This document shows, in pieces, positions 1 to 13,400 of a stretch of DNA of 64,000 nt. The notes beneath the pieces are model-generated. The model did no database searches. It was given only the letters and a program-made list of their open reading frames with translations, and was not told the DNA's origin. Numbering within the stretch: position 1 is the stretch's first letter; every line of letters begins with the position of its first letter. The translations under genes were made by a program, and so were the position numbers. Source of the stretch: Pithys albifrons albifrons (lineage: Eukaryota; Chordata; Aves; Passeriformes; Thamnophilidae); NCBI RefSeq assembly GCF_047495875.1, contig NC_092463.1, positions 1,807,057 to 1,871,056 on the forward strand, written 5' to 3'.

Positions 1-280
1 TTCCATGTCCCCTCATTCCATGTCCCCTCACACTCTCCATGTCCCCTCACACTCTCCATGTCCCCTCATTCCATGTCCCCTCATTCCATGTCCCCTCATT
101 CCATGTCCCCTCACACTCTCCATGTCCCCTCATTCCATGTCCCCTCATTCCATGTCCCCTCATTCCATATTCCCTCACACTCTCCAAATCCCCTCATTCC
201 ATATCCCCTAATTCCATGTCCCCTCATTCCCTGTCCCCTCACACCCCCTGTCCCCTCACTGTCCCTTCATTCCCTCACAC
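1..280. repeat. Short-unit minisatellite, about 15-19 bp unit
   Basis: Tandem copies of CATTCCATGTCCCCT mixed with a longer CACACTCTCCATGTCCCCT variant fill the window start and decay after about 250. Three overlapping frames stay open only because the unit has no stop codon. The array probably extends left of the window. Confidence 0.9.
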
Positions 281-539
281 TTCTCCCAGGAATTCCAGAG
301 GGCGGATTTCCCCACCTGTTCGGAGGGTGCCCTGGGAATGCCCTTGGAATCCCAGGGGATTCCAGGAGGGCAGGATGTTCTCCAATGGATCCTGAGCGTG
401 CAGGAACCGCCTGGCCCTGGGGGAGCCAGCAGGGGGCACAGCCAGGCTGGACGAACAGGGAGATTCTCAGGAAAATCAAGGAAAAAAAGAAACCCTGCCC
501 ACTGTGGAAAAAACTCCTGGAGAGTTTAGGAATATAGTT

Positions 540-745
540 AGGCCACGTAGAGAAAATTAAGAGAGATAAAGGCACAATTAAAGTCAATTTGGCTACTCCT
601 GTTAGGGACAACACAAAGTGTTTCTGGAAATACAGTAACAAAAGGAGGGACAAGGAAAATTTCCGTTCTTTGTTGGACTTGGGGGGAACATAATTAAGAT
701 TGATGAGGAGAAGGCTGAGGTTCTTCACACCGTCCGGGCCTGTTT
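540..745 (+). mobile_element. CR1 LINE internal ORF2 fragment (decayed)
   Basis: In one plus frame the stretch from about 601 reads VRDNTKCFWKYSNKRR and then DKENFRSLLDLGG before a stop. This resembles the linker just before the reverse transcriptase domain in CR1 ORF2. It is truncated at both ends and abuts the LRR1 CpG island. The bases from 284 to 540 show nothing I can name. The family call is from remembered similarity only. Confidence 0.5.
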
Positions 746-1196
746 TCACCGGTAAGACAGGTGGCCCTGAGGACACCCGGCTTGGGGAGCTTGTGGAGGG
801 TGCTGAGCAGCCGAACGGCCCCGCGGTAACGGCGGAGGAAGCACCGAGAAGGGGCCGCGGGGCCGCCGGGGCCGTCCCGGTCCGTCTGAGGGGACGGAGG
901 GGCCGGACCCGCACCCGCCGCCAGCAGGACCCCGCGCTGAGGGCCCCCCACACCCCGGGCTGCCCCCGCGGGTGCCGGTGCGGCCGCTGCCGCCGCTGTC
1001 GCCGTTCCGCGCTCCCGCCCCTCCGCCCCGCCCGCCGCCCCGCCCGCCGCCCCCGCGGCCCTGCCCGGGCGAAGCGCCGCCATCCCGGGGCGGGCACGCA
1101 GCGCGGCGGGCGGCATCCCGGCAGGCAGGCAGCGCGGCGGGCAGCTGTGCGCGCACAGCGCGGGAGGGCCCTGCGCGCCCTGCGCCGGCCGGTGGC

Positions 1197-1293
1197 GGGG
1201 CCGGGACCGGGACCGGGACCGGGATCGGGATCGGGATCGGGATCGGGGACCGGGATCGGGGACCGGGATCGGGGATTGGGGATCGGGGCGGGG
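1197..1293. repeat. GGGACC/GGGATC hexanucleotide tract before the LRR1 start codon
   Basis: Repeats of CGGGAC and CGGGAT with G-runs every 5-6 bases end directly at the ATG at 1294, so the tract is probably in the 5' UTR. The run spacing allows G-quadruplex formation on this strand (inference). Confidence 0.8.
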
Positions 1294-1488
1294 ATGCGGC
1301 TGCGGTGCGAGGTGGAGGTGCTGAGCCAGCTCCTGCCCAGCTGCGGGCTGCAGGGCCGCGGCCGCGCCGCGCAGGCCCTCGTGTCGCTGGGGCGGCCGCC
1401 CGGCGGGGCCGGTGGCGGGGCCGGTGGCGGGGCCGGGGTGTACCTGATGGTGTGCACGGCGCGGGACCGCAACGGGGCCCGGTACAAG
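1294..1488 (+). CDS. LRR1: LRR1 exon 1 (residues 1-65)
   Basis: The start ATG is the first one agreeing with the conserved [10 protein letters not shown]-terminus. The donor is ACAAG|GTGCGC and the phase is 0. Confidence 0.92.
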
Positions 1489-4400
1489 GTGCGCGGGGGG
1501 CGGCCGGGGCCGGGGTGTGCCTGACGGTGTGCGGGGCCCGGTACAAGGAGCGCGGGGCGGGCCCGGCGGGCTCTGAGCGCGCTTTGCCCGCAGGTGCAGC
1601 ACAACGTGGAGCGGCTCTTCACCCGGTTCGTGGAGCAGGGCAAGGCCACGGTGCGGCTGCGGGAGCCCGCGGTGGATCTGCGGCTCAGCAAGGTGCGTGA
1701 GGGGACGGAGCGGCCCGGAATGTCACCCGGTGCCACCCCTGCCATGGGCAGGGACACCTCCCACCAGCCCAGGCTGCTCCAAGCCCTGTCCAGCCTGGCC
1801 TGGGACACTCCCAGGGATGGGACAGCCACAGCTTCTCTGGGCACCTGTGCCAGGGCCTGCCCACCCTCCCAGTCACCAATTCCTTCCCAATATCCCACCC
1901 AGCCCTGCCCTCTGGCCCTGGGAAGCCATTCCGTGTCTTGTCCCTCCATCCCTTGTCCCCAGTCCCTCTCCAGCTCTCCCGGAGCCCCTTCAGGCCCTGC
2001 CAGGGGATCTCAGGTTCCCTGGAGCCTTCTCTGCTCCAGGTGACCCCCCCAGCTCTCCCAGCCTGGCTCCAGAGCAGAGGGATCCAGCCCTGGAGCATCT
2101 CCATGATTGGGTTGGAGGGACATTAAAGCTCATCCATCCCCCCCCTGCCATGGGCAGGGACACCTCCCACCTGCCCAGTGTGCTCCAAGCCCTGTCCAAC
2201 CTGGCCTGGGACACTCCCAGGGATGGGGCAGCCACAGCTTCTCTGCCCAACCTGTGCCAGGGCCTGCCCACCCTCCCAGACACCAATTCCTTCCCAATAT
2301 CCCACCCAGCCCTGCCCTCTGGCAGTGGGAAGCCATTCCCCCTCCTCTGGGCTGTCCTCTCAACTCTGCTCTTTCAGGAACAGAAAGGCCCATTTTCAAG
2401 TTGTTCTTCACAGCCTCTTTAGAGAGAAACATTTTTTATTTTACTCTTTTAATGTAAAGTTGCTGTTTGGCCTCTAATTCCATTAACTCTGTAACTACCT
2501 GAAGGGATGTTGGACCCGGGGGGGTTGGGCTCTTCTCCCACACAAGCAGCAGCAGGACAAGAGGGCACAGGCTCAAGCTGTGCCAGGGCAGGCTTGGCTT
2601 GGCCATCAGGAAGGAATTGTTTGCAGAGAGGGTGCTCAGGCCTTGGAATGGGCTGCCCAGAGAGGGGGTGGATTCTCCATCCCTGCAGGTGTTGGAGCTG
2701 AGACTGGATGTGGCACTGAGTGCCCTGGGCTGGTGAGCACAGTGGGGTTGGAGCAAGGGCTGGGCTGGAGGAGCTCAGAGGGCTCTCCCAACCCACTTCA
2801 TTCCATCATTCCATGATTCTATATCCATGGAGGCCTCCCAGGGGAGGAGCCAGAGCCCTCAAACAGGTTGTGTCTCCCTTTTCCTAAAAGGAGAGAGGCA
2901 GAACTAAGCCAGGACTAACCTGCAGTGGGGCCCAGGAACCACCTGAGTGCCCTGGGCTGGTGAGCACAGTGGGGTTGGAGCAAGGGCTGGGCTGGAGGAG
3001 CTCAGAGGGCTCTCCCAACCCACTTCATTCCATCATTCCATGATTCTATATCCATGGAGGCTTCCCAGGGGAGGAACCAGAGCCCTCAAACAGGTTGTGT
3101 CTCCCTTTTCCTAAAAGGAGAGAGGCAGAACTAAGCCAGGACTAACCTGCAGTGGGGCCCAGGAACGACCTGAGTGCCCTGGGCTGGTGAGCACAGTGGG
3201 GTTGGAGCAAGGGTTGGACTTGCTGATCTCAGAGGTCTCTCCCAACCCAGATCATTCCATGGTTCTGTTCTAACCATTTGTTCCTTACAGCCTTTCTAAT
3301 GGCAAAAAAAAAGAACATTCCTGTCTCAGAGCAGCAGGGGCTGTCAGAGCACACCAGTCAGGGCACAGCCACCACCCCCCTTTATTCCAACTCCAGGGTG
3401 TCTGTTTGCAGGTCACAGGAGATCTGGAAGCTGGGAAATGTTTTAATAATGTTTTAACACTAAATTTTCATGTATTTTTTCTGTGCCTGTCTTGGGAATG
3501 TTCTGCAGCTCTGTAGGAGAGGGAAGTGGGACAAGTTTTCCTAAACCTCTTGAGGTCTTTTCTAAAACCTCAGAGTGAGGATGTTTAAATGAAACCAAAT
3601 TGTGTTGATTGGTGGTTTGGGAAATCCTGTTGACTTTCTGTGCTCTGAATCTGCTCTGAGGAAAACAGCCTTAATGTCAGGAACCTGTCAAAGGGTTAAA
3701 TACAAAAGGAGTCCAAATTCAGTGAACTTTTTCCTCTCAGAAGCCAATGTGGATCCTGCAAAAATGAAAGTTCTTGCATGTTTTATTAGAACCAGAATAT
3801 CTTCTTCTGCTCCTTTAATCTGAATTCTTCTGCTGGAAATGAGCAGACAAAAAGTTTATCTTGAAATATTATCTTGAAATAATATTATCTTGAAATATTA
3901 TCTTGAATAATATTATCTTGAAATATTATCTTGAAATATTATCTTGAATAATATTATCTTGAAGTATTTTCTTGAAATATCTTGAAATATTATCTTAAAG
4001 TATTATCTTGAAATATTATCTGAAATATTATCTGAAATATTATCTTGAAATATTATCTGAAATATCTGAAATATTATTATCTTGAATATTATCTTGAAAT
4101 AATATTATCTCGAATATTATCTTGAAGTATTTTCTTGAAATATTATCTTGAAATATTATCTTGAAATATTATCTGAAGTATTATCTTGAAGTATTATCTT
4201 GAATTATTATCTTGAAATATTATCTTGAATTATTATATTGAATTATTATCTTGAAGTATTATCTTGAAATATTATTTTGAAATATTATCTTGAAATATTA
4301 TCTTGAAATAATATTATCTTGAAGTATTTTCTTGAAATATCTTGAGACATTATCTTGAATTATTATCTTGAAGTATTATCTTGAATTATTATCTTGAAAT

Positions 4401-7400
4401 ATTATCTTGAAGTATTATTTTGAAATATTATGTTGAATTATTATCTTGAAATGAAATTATCTTGAAATATTATCTTGAATAATATTATCTTGAAGTATTT
4501 TCTTGAAATATCTTGAAATATTCTCTTGAAGTATTATCTTGAAATATCTGAAATATTATCTTGAAATATTATCTGAAATATTATCTTGAAATATTATCTT
4601 GAAATAATATTATCTTGAATATTATCTTGAAATAATATTATCTTGAATAATATTATCTTGAAGTATTCTCTTGAAATATCTTGAAATATTATCTTGAAGT
4701 ATTATCTTGAATTATTATCTTGAAATATTATCTTGAAGTATTATATTGAAGTATTATCTTGAAACAATATCTTGAATTATTATCTTGAAGTATTATATTG
4801 AAATATTATCTTGAAATAATATTATCTTGAAATATTATATTGAAATAATATTATCTTGAATATTATCTTGAAATAATATCTCGAATATTATCTTGAAGTA
4901 TTTTCTTGAAATATCTTGAAATATTATCTGAAATATTATCTTGAAGTATTATCTTGAATTATTATCTTGAAATATTATATTCAATGATTATCTTGAATTA
5001 TCTTGAAATATTATCTCAAATATTATCTTGAAATAATATTATCTTGAATATTATCTTGAAGTATTTTCTTGAAATATCTTGAAATATTATCTTGAAATAT
5101 TATCTTGAGGTATTATCTTGAATTATTATCTTGAGGTATTATCTTGTAGTATTCTCTTGAATTATTATCTTGAAATATCTTGAATTATTATCTTGAAGTA
5201 TTATCTTGAAATATTATCTTGAATTATTATCTTGAATTATTATCCTGAAGTATTATCTGAAATATTATCTTGAAATAATATTATCTTGAAGTATTATCTT
5301 GAAATAATATTATCTTGAATTATTATCTTGAAATATTATCTTGAATTATTATCTTGAGGTATTATCTTGAAGTATTTTCTTGAAATATTATCTTCAAATA
5401 TTATCTTGAAATATTATGTTGAACTATTAAAGTATTATCTTGACATATTATCTTGAATTATTATGTTGAAGTATTATCTTGAAATATCTTGAAATATTAT
5501 CTGAAATATTATCTTGAAATATCTTGAAATATTATCTGAAATATTCTCCTGAAATACTCTCTTGAAATATTATCTTGAAATATTATCTGAAATATTATCT
5601 TGAAATAATATTATCTTGAAATAATGTTATCTTGAATATTTTCTTGAAGTATTTTCTTGAAATATCTTGAAATATTATCTTGAAGTATTATCTTGAATTA
5701 TTCTCTTGAAGTATTATCTTGAATTATTCTCTTGAAGTATTATATTGAATTATTATCTTGAGGTATTATCTTGAAGTATTATCTTGAGACATTATCTTGA
5801 ATTATTATCTTGAAGTATTATATTGAATTATTATCTTGAATTATTATCTTGAATTATTATCTTGAAATATTATGTTGAAATATTATCTTGAAATAATATT
5901 ATCTTGCATGTTATCTTGAAGTATTTTCTTGAAATATCTTGAAATATTATCTTGAAATATTCTCTTGAAATATTATCTGAAATATTCTCTTGAAATATTA
6001 TCTGAAATATTATCTGAAATATTATCTTGAAATATTATCTTGAATTATTACAGAGTCCTTTTACCTGCCCCACATCCAGACCCCAAACTGAAGAGATCTC
6101 ATCATTTTTCTGTAGTGTTTCTGCCAAGTTTCTTATTATTTTATTACAGAAAAGTTTTTAACTCCCCAAGCTGGACAAAAACTTTGTAGAAAAGAGATTT
6201 CCAGGTATTGGAAATGTAAAAAATCCCTGAAAAATGCCCTTTGTTGAGCCCTGCCAGGCAGTGGATTTGCTGCACTGAGCTGAGACACATCAGTGCAGAC
6301 CCTTCAGCCCTGGAGCAAAGACAGTGAAGTGTCTGTTGGGGGGTTTCTGTCTGTTCCTGCTGCCCTGGATCTGTGTCAGCTCCAACAGGAGACCTGGGAG
6401 GCACCAACAACCCTTTAACCCTTTTCCCAACATCTTTTCTGTGGCTGAGGCTTGATATTTGTGGCAGGAAATTTGCCTGTTGAGCTTTTCCAACGAATTA
6501 TTTGCTCTTTTTCTCTCTCCCTCTGACGTGTCTTTGTGTTTCTCTCACCATTTTCAAGGTTTCTGAGCAAGGTGTAAAGATCCTGGTGAGGGCATTGTGG
6601 ATGAAGCTGCTTTGTGCTTGAGAGCAAAGCCCTGCCTGTGACTTCATTACAATCTACAGATATTTGGTTTACTTGCTCTTTACAAATTTGGAGGACTTTT
6701 TTTTTTACTTAATCCCAGTCTCAGCTGGCTCAGAAACAACAAATCTGCCTGTAATTAAAGGAAATTCTACAGCTAAATGTCTTAGATTGGCTGAGATGAG
6801 GAATGGTGGTGGTTTCAGGATCCCAGAAGGGTTTGGGTTGGGAGGGACTTGAATATGATCCAGTCCCACCCCCTGCCATGGACAGGGACACTTCCCACTG
6901 TCCCAGGTTGCTCCAGCCTGGCCTGGGACACTCCCAGGGATGGGGCAGCCACAGATTCTCTGGAAAACCTGCCTTGGATACAAAGGTGTTTGTTGTGCAG
7001 CTTCCCCATTTCTGGAGGGTGTCAAGGGAATGGCTGTGCTTGGAATGCTGAAGGAAAACAGTCAGTTTTGGTTACTGGTGCAGCCAGGATTGATCTTTGT
7101 TGTCTTTATTAATCTCACCTGAGCATCCAGAGGTCTCCAGGCTCCTTGCCCTGCTGTGCTGGCTGTTCATAGCCCATTGTGGACACCAGTCCTGAGCCCT
7201 CTGGAATTGGGTCTAAACAAACAAATTTGGGAGCAAAATTCTCTTTCAGGTGCAGGAAAGGGAACAGAGACACCCTCTGGGCTCCCACAGTGTGCCCAGA
7301 CTCCAAGTTTGGCCTTTCCTTTTAAGGATGCAACAGGGTTTTTTACTTTAAAGTTCACTTTTTAGTCTGTCACCTGAAATAGGAATCTAGGAGAGAAATA

Positions 7401-10400
7401 TTTGGTGGCCCTCCTGTTGATGAAAGTGAATTGTATCAGTACAACAGAAGCATCAGATGCTTTCTGGATCTTTATTTAAAACACAGGTCACCTGATCCTC
7501 TGTCCTGACTGAGAGTCAGTCAAAGGCTTTAATGGCTTCCCACTGCCAGAGGGCAGGGCTGGGTGGGATGTTGGGCAGGAATTCCTGGCTGGGAGGGTGG
7601 GCAGGCCCTGGCACAGGTGCCCAGAGAAGCTGGTGTGGGGATAGATATAGATATGACTATATATATATATACAAGGGCATAGATCTGCTGAGATGAGCCC
7701 AGAGATCACCAGGGTGGGCAGAGCAGCTCTGCTGGGAGGGGAGGTTGGAATACTGGGAATGTCCAGCCTGGGGGAGAGAAGCTCTGGAGTGACCTCAGTG
7801 TGACCTTCCAGGACCTGAAAGGGCCAAGAGAAAACATGGAAAGAGACCATTGGCAAGGGCCTGGTGGGACAGGACACAGGGAATGGCTCTAAGCTGGAAA
7901 AGGGTAGATGTAAGTTGGATATTGGGAAGGAATTGGTGTCTGGGAGGGTGGGCAGGCCCTGGCACAGGTGCCCAGAGAAGCTGTGGCTGCCCCATCCCTG
8001 GGAGTGTCCCAGGCCAGGTTGGACAGGGCTTGGAGCAGCCTGGGCTGGTGGGAGGTGTCCCTGCCCATGGCAGGGGTGGCACTGGGGGGGCTTTGAGGTC
8101 CCTCCAACCCAAACCATTCTGAGTTTCCACTGCCATTATATCATATCCCACCTAAATGTTGTTTGGTCAGTTGTTTGCAATGAATTTTCCCCTTGTTTGC
8201 TGCTGGCACAGCGAGAGCTGTGTGTGGCCAGAAGCACTGACTGAACCTGCCTTGAAGCTTCCCCCTTCCTTTATGTGGACTGTAACCCCAGCTTCCATCC
8301 TTATCCTTCCTAGCAACTTCCAGGAATTACTGCCTCAGGTTTCAGAGCCGATCTCCCCATGTGTGTTCACAACTGTCCCTTTATCCTGCTGCATTTTAGG
8401 GAACCCCAGTGCCTTGTTTTCTCCTGTACTTTATTTTCATCTGTGAGTTCAGTGCTGTTCCTTTCCCGGGTGCTGCAGCACAGTTTGATCCGGATTGCTC
8501 CAAGAGCTCCTGTTTTTCTCAGGCACTGCAAACAGAGCTGCTCCCTCCCATGTCATTGCCCTGCCGAGTTAGTAGCTCCTGATACAGCCAGGAAGGTGTT
8601 AGTGTAACACATGGGCAGGGGTAAGGAGCTTTTACCTTCCACTCCTGTGTCTCCCTGCAGGCCAATGTCAGCAATCTAAAGACTTTCCTTTCAGCCCTGA
8701 GACTGGCTCACCAAGGCACCGACGCTGCACTCCTGCCTCTCTCCACTCTGGTCCCAGCAAAGAACTCGGAGGTGGAAAAACTCAAGACTAAAATGATCAT
8801 CACTTCCAGGAGGGACTATCCTCTCTCCAAAGGCTTCCCTTACTCCCTGGAGCACCTGCAGACCTCCTACTGCAAACTGGCGCGGGTGGACACGCGCGTG
8901 CTCAGCCTGCGGAGGCTGCGGCGGCTGGACCTGAGCCACAACCACATCCAGCAGCTGCCGGCGACGCTCGGGGACCTGGTGTGTCTGCAGGAGCTCGACC
9001 TGCACGACAACCACCTGGAGTCCTTCAGCGGGGCCCTGTGCTGCTCGGGCCTGCAGAGGTCGCTGCAGCTGCTGGACCTGAGCCAGAACAGGCTGCGGGC
9101 GCTGCCGCTGGAGTTCTGCGGGCTGCGGGCGCTGGTGACGGTGAAACTGGACGACAACGAGCTGGAGCGACTGCCCTGCAGGGTGGGGCAGCTCGGCCGC
9201 CTGCGCTTCCTGTCGGCCGCGCGCAACAGGCTGCCCTTCCTGCCCGCGGACTTCAGGAGGCTCTGCCTGGAGAACCTGGACCTCTTTGGGAATCCCTTCG
9301 AGCAGCCCAACCCGCTGGTGCCCAACATCCAGCTGAAAATCCCCCTGACCCTGTTGGAATGCGCTGCCAGGGCGGCCGTGAATCACAGGTAAGAGCACAC
9401 CTGGCCACTCACCTGGCTGCTGCCTCTCCCTCAGGGCCTGCTGCTCATCACCTGCTGCATTCATAAGGTTCACATTCCTTTAGAATCACGGAATGATCTG
9501 GGCTGGAAGAGCCCTCTGAGCTCCTCCAGCCCAGTCCTTGCTCCAACCCCACTGTGCTCACCAGCCCAGGGCACTCAGGTGGTTCCTGGGCCCCACTGCA
9601 GGTTAGTCCTGGCTTAGTTCTGCCTCTTTCCTTTAAGGAAAAGGGAGACACAACCTGTTTGAGGGCTCTGGCTCCTTCACTGGAAGGCCTCCATGGATAT
9701 AGAATCATGGAATCATGGAATGAACTGGGTTGGAAGAGCCCTCTGAGCTCCTCCAGCCCAGCCCTTGCTCCAACCCCACTGTGCTCACCAGCCCAGGGCA
9801 CTCAGTGCCACATCCAGTCTCAGCCTCAACACCTGCAGGGATGGAGAATCCACCCCCTCTCTGGGCAGCCCATTCCAAGGCCTGAGCACCCTCTCTGCAA
9901 ACAATTCCTTCCTGATGGCCAAGCCAAGCCTGCCCTGGCACAGCTTGAGCCTGTGCCCTCTTGTCCTGCTGCTGCTTGTGTGGGAGAAGAGCCCAACCCC
10001 CCCTGGGTCCAGCCTCCTGTCAGGGGGTTGTGGGGAGTGAGGAGGTGCCCCCTGAGCCTCCTCTTCTCCAGCCTCAACCCCCCCAGCTCCCTCAGCCTCT
10101 CCCCACAGCACTTGTGCTCCAGACCCTTCTCCAGCCTTGTTGCCCTTCTCAGTTGGGTTGGAAGAGACCTCTGAGATCATCAAGTCCAACCCTGATCCAA
10201 CCCCACTGTGATCACCAGCCCAGAGCACTCAGGTGGTTCCTGGGCCCCACTGCAGGTTAGTCCTGGCTTAGTTCTGCCTCTCTCCTTTAAGGAGAAGAGA
10301 GACACAACCTGTTTGAGGGCTCTGACTCCTCCTCTGGGAGGCCTCCATGGATATAGAATCACAGAATCATGGAATGATCTGGGTTGGGAGAGCCCTCTGA

Positions 10401-13400
10401 GCTCCTCCAGCCCAGCCCTTGCTCCAACCCCACTGTGCTCACCAGCCCAGGGCACTCAGTGCCACATCCAGTCTCAGCTCCAACACCTGCAGGGATGGAG
10501 AATCCACCCCCTTCGAATTCCACTTTTTAAAATCATCAGGATAAGGCAGGAAATTTTTGCCTTGGAAGCATTTAGGCAAAGCTACGGGTTGAAATGTTTT
10601 TATCCACCAAAGAGGGATAAACAGAATGTTTCTGGTCAGCTTTGGGAAAGAGAATCAGCCCTCCAACCCTGACCCACTTCTGCTGCAGGGTTTTCCTGAA
10701 TTTCCTAATTTCCTTTGGTGTTCTGGCTTATTCAGACAGTCCTGGGTCTAAGGGAATTGTAAAATTTTTATTTCACCAAGTGACTATCACCCTCCCAGGC
10801 TGCTGTTTGTTACCAGCTCCTTCTCTTCCTCCACACCACTTCCATGGCTCCACCACCTACCAGGATCCTTCAGGGACCACCTGCTGCCACTCCCACCCTG
10901 CTCTGGGTGGAAAGGGAGCACAGAAGATGAAAATCTGGCACAGAGGAGGGTGAGAGACAGGCTTGGAGTGTCCCTGATCTCCATCCTGTGCCATCCCAGC
11001 CCTGGGGGTGGGGAGTGCCCCACAAATGTGGGGTAATTGCCCAGAAATCTGCACCAGAGGCATCCATGGGCACACCCTGAAGGGCACTGAACCACCACAT
11101 GTTCTGGGCCAAAACACCCACTTCTGACCTTGCTGATTTTATAATTAAACCCCACAGGTCTCCTTTCCCAAGGTTATATAAATTGCAGTGGATTTGAGGT
11201 AAACATTAAAGCTTTTTTTTTTTTCAGAGGATTTAAACCCTCAGCACTGGTCAGATTTCAGTGCCCAGTTACTGCAAAAACCTTGAGAAAGGGAAAAACC
11301 AGAAGCAGAGAAGATGCAAAATAAACATTTGGAAATCAGTCTTGGTTCTGGGAAAGTACCAGGGCTTTTCCTGACGGGAAAAAAAGGTGTCCTGAAATTA
11401 AAGTGATGAGAAAAAGCCTCCCAGGAGTGTTGGCAATGTGAGTGATGGTACGTGGAAAGGACTGGGAATGTGTAGGTGTAGCAGGATGTGAGTCAGTGGG
11501 ACCTGAGCCTGGAGAGCCTGCTGGGCACTGGTGATACCCACACTGCAGCTGAACTTGGCAAAAGACTTCAGAGGAATTATTTCTTTTGTACCCCCCAGAC
11601 TTGGCACTGCTGTGCTGTGGATTTAGGAAGCAGCAATTCCTGCTCCTGACTCTGGATGTCGTTGCTGACACGATGGCTGGAGAGAGCTGTGATCAAGAGA
11701 ACCTTAATCTGAGCCCTGCAGTGCAGCACTGCTGCAAAAAGGCTCAGTTTATCTCCCCTTTCCCCTGAGTTGTGTTTTATGTTATTGCCACTTCGTGTAA
11801 GAGAGGGAGGAGTAAATTGTGGGTGCTGTGTCAGGCCAGGGTGAAACCCACTGACCTCCCTGGGTAATGGGAGGGAAGAAAAGAATGTGCCCAGTTGTCT
11901 CATTGTTCTTAATCTTCCCTTAATTCCCTAATTCTCATTATCATTAATCTTCTTTTTAGTTCCCTAATTGGCTGTGCCCCGGGCTGTCAGGATTGATGTT
12001 GTCTCCTGGAATTCAGGTCTTGGCACTCAGGGGTGAATGTTTTTAGTGACTGTCTTGGGAAGTGACATTTAATTCCTAACCAGCCCAAAATGGACAGAGT
12101 GGCTGGAGAGCAGCCAGAGAAAGGGACCTGGGGGGACTGAGGGACAGGAAGCTCAACAGGAGCCACCAGTGTGCCCAGGTGGCCAAGAAGGCCAATGGGA
12201 TCCTGGCCTGGATCCAAACTAGCGTGGCCAGCAGGCCCAGGGCAGTGACCCTTCCCCTGGACTCTGCCTTGGGGAGGCCACACCTTGAGTGTTGTGTTCA
12301 GTTCTGGGCCCCTCAGTTGAGGCAAGAGATTGAGGGGCTGGAGCGGGGCCAGAGAAGAGCAACGAGGCTGGAGAAGGGACTGGAGGTGGCACTGAGTGTC
12401 CTCTGAAACACCTCCAGGGACAGAGAATCCACCATGTCTTGATCCAACCCCACTGTGATCACCAGCCCAGGGCACAGAGTGCCAGAGTGATCCCAGTGGG
12501 GTTGGATCAAGGGTTGGACTTGATAATCTCAGAGGTCTCTTCCAACCCAAGTGAGAAGAGAAGAGCAACGAGGCTGGAGAAGGGACTGGAGCACAAGTGC
12601 TGTGGGGAGAGGCTGAGGGAGCTGGGGGTGTTCAGCCTGGAGAAGAGGAGGCTCAGAGGTGACCTCAGCACTGTCTGGAACTCCCTGAAGGGAAGTTGTG
12701 GCCAGGTGGGGGTTGGTCTCTTCTCCCAGGCACTCAGCAATAGGACAAGGGGGCACGATGGGCTCAAGCTCTGCCAGGGGAAATTGAAGTTGGAGATCAG
12801 AAAGAAATTCTTTGCAGAGAGAGTGCTCAGGGATTGGAATGGGCTGCCCAGAGAGGGGGTGGATTCCCCATCCCTGGAGGTTTTTCAGCTGAGCTTGGCC
12901 GTGGCACTGAGTGCCATGATCTGGTAAAGGGACTGGAGTTGGACTAAGGGTTGGACTTGATGATCTCAGAGGACTTTTCCAACCCAATCTATTCTATCAT
13001 TCTGTGATTCTATGGATGTGGCACTGAGTGAGAATCCACCACATCTTGATCCAACCCTACTGAATCCACCACGTCTTGATCCAACCCTACTGTGATCACC
13101 AGCCCAGGGCACTTTGTGCCCTGGGCTGGTGATCACAGTGGGGTTGAATCAAGGGTTGGACTTGATGATCTTGGAGGTCTTTTCCAACCCAATCAATCAA
13201 TGATTCTATGAAAATCCCAGATTTCTGTTTGTGCTCTCAGAGTGTCTCCCAGCTGGTGGCCTCTCATCCTGTCTGACTGACACAGGTTCATTGTGCTTAC
13301 TCCTCTCATCCCACAGAATCCCTTACGGCTGTCACCTCCTCCCTTCCCACCTTTGTGAAGACCTGGAAGTGGCCAAAACCTGCCAGTGTGGCAGTGCCTG

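Larger units (their letters stand above)
760..1720 (+). promoter_or_regulatory. LRR1: CpG island / promoter of LRR1
   Basis: This stretch is very GC- and CpG-rich and spans the first two LRR1 exons. There is no TATA box. Several GC boxes (CCGCCC and its complement) lie between 1015 and 1060. The transcription start is not fixed by sequence but must lie upstream of the ATG at 1294. Confidence 0.65.
6051..8660. other. LRR1 intron 2, 3' part with scattered CR1 tails
   Basis: Apart from the CR1 pieces listed separately and a short TATAGA/TATATA microsatellite at about 7641-7672, the sequence is unique intron. I see no additional exon. The polypyrimidine-bearing acceptor TCTCCCTGCAG ends it at 8660. 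Confidence 0.6.
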
